Shown in pieces: positions 5,843 through 7,694 of a DNA stretch of 7,694 bases. The position numbers and the translations under genes were made by a program. The first letter of the stretch is position 1. Every line of letters begins with the position of its first letter. This DNA is from CAZDFU01 sp964504985 (lineage in GTDB: Bacteria > Patescibacteriota > Microgenomatia > Daviesbacterales > UBA10151), in contig CAZDFU010000033.1 in NCBI GenBank assembly GCA_964504985.1, positions 1 to 7,694 of the forward strand, read 5' to 3'. The notes beneath the pieces were generated by a model. That model was not told the DNA's origin, ran no database searches, and saw nothing but the letters and a program-made list of their open reading frames with translations.

Positions 5843-6047
5843 TTGGGGGTTTTAAAGAAGACTTAACCGCCCTTAAACATTTAGTGCAGTATTTTTGACT
5901 TTTAAAAGTATGCAGGTTGGGTTTTTGGATCCTTTTATGAATTGGGGCACGCAGAGCCCAGACACCACCAGCTCCTGAGGAACCTTTCTTGTGTCTTGAA
6001 AAAGAAATTATATTTTTACCTTTTCCACAACGGGTACATGCTAACAT
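5808..6047 (-). CDS. rpmB: 50S ribosomal protein L28
   Basis: This 79-residue basic protein has the four-cysteine zinc form of L28: CTRCGKG (C4, C7) near the start and YCTKCLR (C54, C57) toward the end, with KPNLHTFK (42-49) between, the core motif of bacterial L28. It binds 23S rRNA in the large subunit. The ATG at 6047 was chosen over an upstream ATG at 6083 because L28 begins two or three residues before the first Cys pair and because 6047 lies 7 nt after an extended -10. There is no SD. The Ala/Pro/Ser-rich tail (PPTTSSEPAVAAA) is encoded opposite the end of fmt, with a 35-bp convergent overlap, so it may have grown by reading into fmt. Confidence 0.85.
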   Translation of the reverse strand: MLACTRCGKGKNIISFSRHKKGSSGAGGVWALRAPIHKRIQKPNLHTFKSQKYCTKCLRAVKSSLKPPTTSSEPAVAAA

Positions 6048-6067
6048 ATGGTAAACTATATCATATG
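6045..6067. promoter_or_regulatory. Overlapping divergent leaderless promoters of rpmB and the M50 protease
   Basis: CATATG stands at both ends (6045-6050 and 6062-6067) and contains the two start codons. On the plus strand TGG-TAAACT (6049-6057) is followed by 7 nt and the M50 ATG (6065). On the minus strand TGA-TATAGT (6063 down to 6055) is followed by 7 nt and the rpmB ATG (6047). The two -10 hexamers share bases 6055-6057. Any -35 contacts for one gene would lie in the coding region of the other; no good -35 was found for either. The promoter calls are inferred from motif and spacing. Confidence 0.55.
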
Positions 6068-6709
6068 CCTGAATTTTTTGCATTATCAGCTTTTCAGTCC
6101 CTTAGGATTGTAGTTTTACTATTTTCTGTAATACTGCATGAAGTAATGCACGGGCTGATTGCTTTAAAATTTGGAGACAGGACAGCTGAAAAAGCCGGGA
6201 GGCTTACTTTAAACCCTATCCCTCATATAGACTTAATAGGCACAATATTACTACCTATCTTTTCTCTTCTATACGGAGGGCTTCTTTTTGGTTGGGCTAA
6301 ACCAGTACCAGTCAACCCTTTAAATTTCTCGAATATCAGACGCGGAGAGCTTTTTGTCTCAGCTGCCGGAATTACAGCTAATTTTAGTTTGGCTATTGCA
6401 GCAGCTATAATTTACCGCATACTAGATGCTCTTCCTCAAACCTTCCCTGCACTTTTAGGGGATCTTCTTGCTTTTACAATACTAATTAATCTGGTTTTAG
6501 GCATATTTAATTTATTACCTATTCCTCCCCTTGATGGATCAAAAATCCTGATCTCTCAGCTTCCCCTTAATTTAGCCAAACAGTATCAGAAAATAGAACC
6601 ATATGGGTTCCTGCTTTTGCTACTCCTGCTATTTACCGGGATGCTAGGGTTTGTGTTTAATATTGCAAGGCTAGCTGCCACAATCCTGCTTACAGGAGGA
6701 GGATTTTAA
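6065..6709 (+). CDS. M50-family site-2-type intramembrane zinc metalloprotease
   Basis: This 214-residue polytopic membrane protein has the M50 catalytic signature inside membrane segments: HEVMH (25-29) with metal ligands His25 and His29 and catalytic Glu26, and NLLPIPPLDG (149-158) with third ligand Asp157. The GWAKPVPVNPLNF stretch (76-88) and SAAGITANF (99-107) are also typical of the short, PDZ-less bacterial subgroup. Such proteases cut membrane-bound substrates, often regulators; the substrate here is unknown. Start: the frame is open from 5942, but the upstream 41 codons are antisense to rpmB and look unlike a protein, while ATG 6065 gives a normal hydrophobic N-terminus and follows an extended -10. 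Homologues often end soon after the last hydrophobic helix, as here. Confidence 0.9.
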   Translation: MPEFFALSAFQSLRIVVLLFSVILHEVMHGLIALKFGDRTAEKAGRLTLNPIPHIDLIGTILLPIFSLLYGGLLFGWAKPVPVNPLNFSNIRRGELFVSAAGITANFSLAIAAAIIYRILDALPQTFPALLGDLLAFTILINLVLGIFNLLPIPPLDGSKILISQLPLNLAKQYQKIEPYGFLLLLLLLFTGMLGFVFNIARLAATILLTGGGF

Positions 6710-6763
6710 ATGGGGGTTGACAAGGCTGTATTTTTAGAATAACCTTAAAATAAGGCATAGCTT

Positions 6764-7036
6764 ATGAAGATTGGTGAACTTCACATTAGTAAACTTCAAT
6801 TAATAGTTGTGGCAATTCTTTTAGCAGGCTTGGCTGTTGGGCTTTATTTAGTACAAAGGACCCAAATTTTTAGGCCAAAAGCTGCTGTCAATCTTCTTAA
6901 TGCTTTTGAAATAACAGGCCCTGATGGCACCCCATTATCCTGCACAGCAGGTAATCCTCCAACCTGTACCACCTCATCCTTAAACGTCAATATTAAACTT
7001 AAACAAGGCGGAACCCAAGAACTTCTTAATCCATAA
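6764..7036 (+). CDS. Short membrane-anchored extracytoplasmic protein, possibly truncated
   Basis: This 90-residue protein has a positively charged start (MKIGELHISK), one membrane helix (about 11-30, LQLIVVAILLAGLAVGLYLV) and QRTQIFRPKAA after it. That anchor is a style often seen at the start of long surface proteins in Microgenomates. The outside part (about 40-90) contains two cysteines (SCTAG, TCTTS) that could form a disulfide, and it begins a beta-rich, Ig-like pattern (FEITGPDGTPL, LNVNIKLKQ) that stops at about one or two strands. Such proteins are normally much longer, so this may be a remnant of a larger gene, or a small lipid-free anchor protein. TAAGG at 6751-6755 is a weak SD 8 nt before the ATG. 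A promoter follows directly after the stop. No enzymatic function is visible. Confidence 0.6.
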   Translation: MKIGELHISKLQLIVVAILLAGLAVGLYLVQRTQIFRPKAAVNLLNAFEITGPDGTPLSCTAGNPPTCTTSSLNVNIKLKQGGTQELLNP

Positions 7037-7043
7037 TCCTAAC

Positions 7044-7072
7044 TTGACAATTTTTTAAAATAGTACTAGTAT
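7044..7072 (+). promoter_or_regulatory. Consensus-like promoter for the 7079-7333 RNA
   Basis: TTGACA (7044-7049), a 17-base spacer and TAGTAT (7067-7072) give the best -35/-10 pair in the window, with a predicted start near 7079. No coding region follows, so it most likely drives a stable RNA. Confidence 0.7.
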
Positions 7073-7078
7073 TAAATT

Positions 7079-7333
7079 ACCCTTTAGTACATTTTTAAGT
7101 AGATGGCTGAAGGACTGCCCTTAAATAGTTATACGCGCAAGCGCAACTATAACAGGGAATGCAAATTCCCTACTTAGCACGTTTAAAGCCAGAATATTTT
7201 TCTTCACTGATTTGTTTTTTAAAGGGAGTCTGAAAGTTGATTTATTCTTAGGAGTAACTCACAGGACACCCACCTCATATTATATGAGGAGAAAATCTGG
7301 CTAACGACTATAGTAGGGAGAAATTATTTTTTT
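7079..7333 (+). ncRNA. Candidate structured RNA of unknown class
   Basis: The 415-base gap before the tRNA has no ORF worth calling but many paired elements. ATAGTT (7125-7130) pairs with AACTAT (7145-7150) around CGC-GCAA-GCG. GGGAAT-GCAA-ATTCCC (7155-7170) is a perfect hairpin; both have GNRA loops. TAAGTAG (7096-7102) pairs with CTACTTA (7170-7176). The 3' part folds as a rod: TCCCTACT/AGTAGGGA (7167-7174, 7312-7319), AGCCAGA/TCTGGCT (7187-7193, 7296-7302), TTTTCTTC/GGAGAAAA (7198-7205, 7288-7295, one G-U), and GGG-A-GTC-TG with CA-G-GAC-A-CCC (7224-7232, 7262-7271). CCTCATA-TTA-TATGAGG (7273-7289) competes with part of the rod. Seven T residues (7327-7333) follow the closing stem and suggest termination. 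It could be 6S-like by shape; no tmRNA, RNase P or SRP signature was found. Positions 7334-7434 hold only a weak AACTCA/TGAGTT hairpin (7371-7390). Confidence 0.55.
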
Positions 7334-7434
7334 GGGTTTTAAGAAAAATAGTTTTATCCTTCACACTGTTAACTCAGCCTTATTTGAGTTATATCCATTT
7401 AGTTATTCTTATAGCCAATCTCTCTATTCATTTG

Positions 7435-7446
7435 GTAAAATATAAT
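7435..7446 (+). promoter_or_regulatory. -10 region of tRNA-Thr(TGT)
   Basis: TATAAT at 7441-7446 is a perfect -10, and initiation about 6 nt later would be at the first base of the tRNA (7452). Just before it, TGG-TAAAAT (7432-7440) repeats the extended -10 style of the leaderless genes. No clear -35 was found. Confidence 0.5.
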
Positions 7447-7451
7447 TCTGC

Positions 7452-7522
7452 GCCTCCTTAGCTTAGTGGTAAAGCATATGTTTTGTAAACATACGTCGGC
7501 AGTCCGATTCTGCCAGGAGGCT
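7452..7522 (+). tRNA. tRNA-Thr (anticodon TGT)
   Basis: A complete cloverleaf of 71 nt. The acceptor is GCCTCCT (7452-7458) with AGGAGGC (7515-7521), discriminator T7522. The D arm is GCTT/AAGC around AGTGGTA. The anticodon arm TATGT/ACATA (7477-7493) has loop TTTGTAA, anticodon TGT at 7484-7486. The variable region is four bases. The T arm is GGCAG/CTGCC around TCCGATT. CCA is not encoded. Odd: the T loop has C where U55 (normally pseudouridine) is nearly universal. All stems are perfect, so the gene is probably functional. Confidence 0.92.
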
Positions 7523-7604
7523 CAAGGTTCTAAATGAACCTTGAGCGGGTTAAATACATTTTATCGACGAAGTCGAAATATAATTTGAAGTTAACCCACT
7601 CAAG
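7521..7604. repeat. Nested palindromes filling the space between two tRNA genes
   Basis: CTCAAGGTTC (7521-7530) and GAACCTTGAG (7536-7545) form a perfect 10-bp hairpin starting on the last acceptor base of tRNA-Thr(TGT). CTTGAG-C-GGGTTAA (7540-7553) and TTAACCC-A-CTCAAG (7591-7604) form a second, 13-bp stem with one mismatch around a 37-base loop. That loop contains TCGAC-GAA-GTCGA (7564-7576). The middle CTTGAG can pair either way, so the two hairpins exclude each other at the base. This may be a small palindromic element or an RNA processing structure. Confidence 0.7.
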
Positions 7605-7605
7605 C

Positions 7606-7642
7606 GCCGAAGTGGCTCAGTGGTAGAGCACGTTCTTGGTGA
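7606..7642 (+). tRNA. tRNA-Thr (anticodon GGT), 5' half only, interrupted in the anticodon loop
   Basis: GCCGAAG (7606-7612), TG, GCTC-AGTGGTA-GAGC (7615-7629), A, CGTTC (7631-7635) and TTGGTGA form a normal 5' half with anticodon GGT at 7638-7640. The expected partner GAACG does not follow; from about 7641 the sequence (GATCGCTCAATTG onward) has no tRNA 3' half up to the window end at 7694. Neighbouring tRNA-Thr(TGT) supports the isotype. Either an intron starts in the anticodon loop and the 3' half lies beyond the window, or the gene was cut by an insertion or rearrangement. Positions 7643-7694 hold no recognisable gene. Confidence 0.7.
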
Positions 7643-7694
7643 TCGCTCAATTGCCCCTCATAGGAGTAATTCTATGTTGAATTCTGAATAACGG

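Noticed and set aside
5942..6064. N-terminal extension of the M50 protease by 41 codons
   Set aside because: It is antisense to rpmB, has no protease-like or signal-like features, and the ATG at 6065 fits both the family start and the promoter spacing.
6048..6083. Upstream ATG giving L28 twelve more residues
   Set aside because: L28 starts just before its first cysteine pair, and the extension would be antisense to the protease start.
6710..6742. Ten-codon ORF (MGVDKAVFLE) right after the M50 stop with an AGGAGGAGG SD at 7 nt
   Set aside because: The SD is explained by three GGA glycine codons at the end of the protease. Without conservation data a real peptide or leader cannot be supported, although the spacing is ideal.
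7079..7333. tmRNA, RNase P RNA, SRP RNA or a tRNA hidden in the structured region
   Set aside because: No tRNA-like 3' end or tag frame, no RNase P core (GAGGAAAGTC-like) motif and no SRP GGAAG-type loop was seen. The 7096-7176 junction recalls a cloverleaf but lacks a proper anticodon arm and T loop.
7641..7694. Definite group I intron in tRNA-Thr(GGT)
   Set aside because: Neither an internal guide pairing with the exon end nor conserved core elements could be found before the window ends, so only an interruption is claimed.

Overview
The window reads as AT-rich, gene-dense chromosomal DNA from a Candidate Phyla Radiation (Patescibacteria) bacterium, probably of the Microgenomates branch. 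That placement is inferred from protein style: a very short zinc-type L28, a compact Def and Fmt pair, an O-antigen-ligase-like protein ending in TPRs, and a short surface protein with a typical CPR membrane anchor. TGA is used as a normal stop (the antitoxin ends in TGA), which argues against the recoded Gracilibacteria and Absconditabacteria. No phylogenetic test could be run.

Layout. Positions 58-725 on the minus strand hold a toxin-antitoxin pair, an AbrB-type antitoxin and a Doc/Fic toxin, with a palindromic operator-like region upstream. MreB (802-1866, minus) sits directly upstream of that pair. A large polytopic O-antigen ligase/Wzy-type protein diverges from mreB (1935-3962) and is followed after 2 nt by a small basic hypothetical protein. 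Peptide deformylase (def) and methionyl-tRNA formyltransferase (fmt) follow; they put on and remove the N-formyl group of initiator methionine. L28 (rpmB, minus) overlaps the 3' end of fmt and is transcribed away from an M50 site-2-type protease, whose start codon lies only 17 bp from that of rpmB. A 90-residue membrane-anchored protein follows. Then come a consensus-like promoter driving a probable structured RNA (about 7079-7333), a complete tRNA-Thr(TGT), and the 5' half of a tRNA-Thr(GGT) that stops matching a tRNA in the anticodon loop.

Two themes link the genes. First, four start codons (mreB, def, rpmB, M50 protease) lie 6-7 nt after a TGN-extended -10 box with no Shine-Dalgarno sequence, which predicts leaderless mRNAs. 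The antitoxin and fmt have classical SD sites, and the ligase has a strong SD that is badly placed for its ATG. Second, small palindromic repeats have invaded the region. One lies upstream of def. One lies between def and fmt and is flanked by a 12-bp direct repeat that suggests a former def-fmt fusion. An 82-bp one sits in frame inside fmt, and one fills the space between the two tRNAs. The ligase gene also carries a five-copy 7-bp tandem repeat that could switch it on and off.

The most interesting items are the 23-bp bidirectional leaderless start region at 6045-6067, the def/fmt insertion scar, the unassigned RNA at 7079-7333 and the interrupted tRNA-Thr(GGT).
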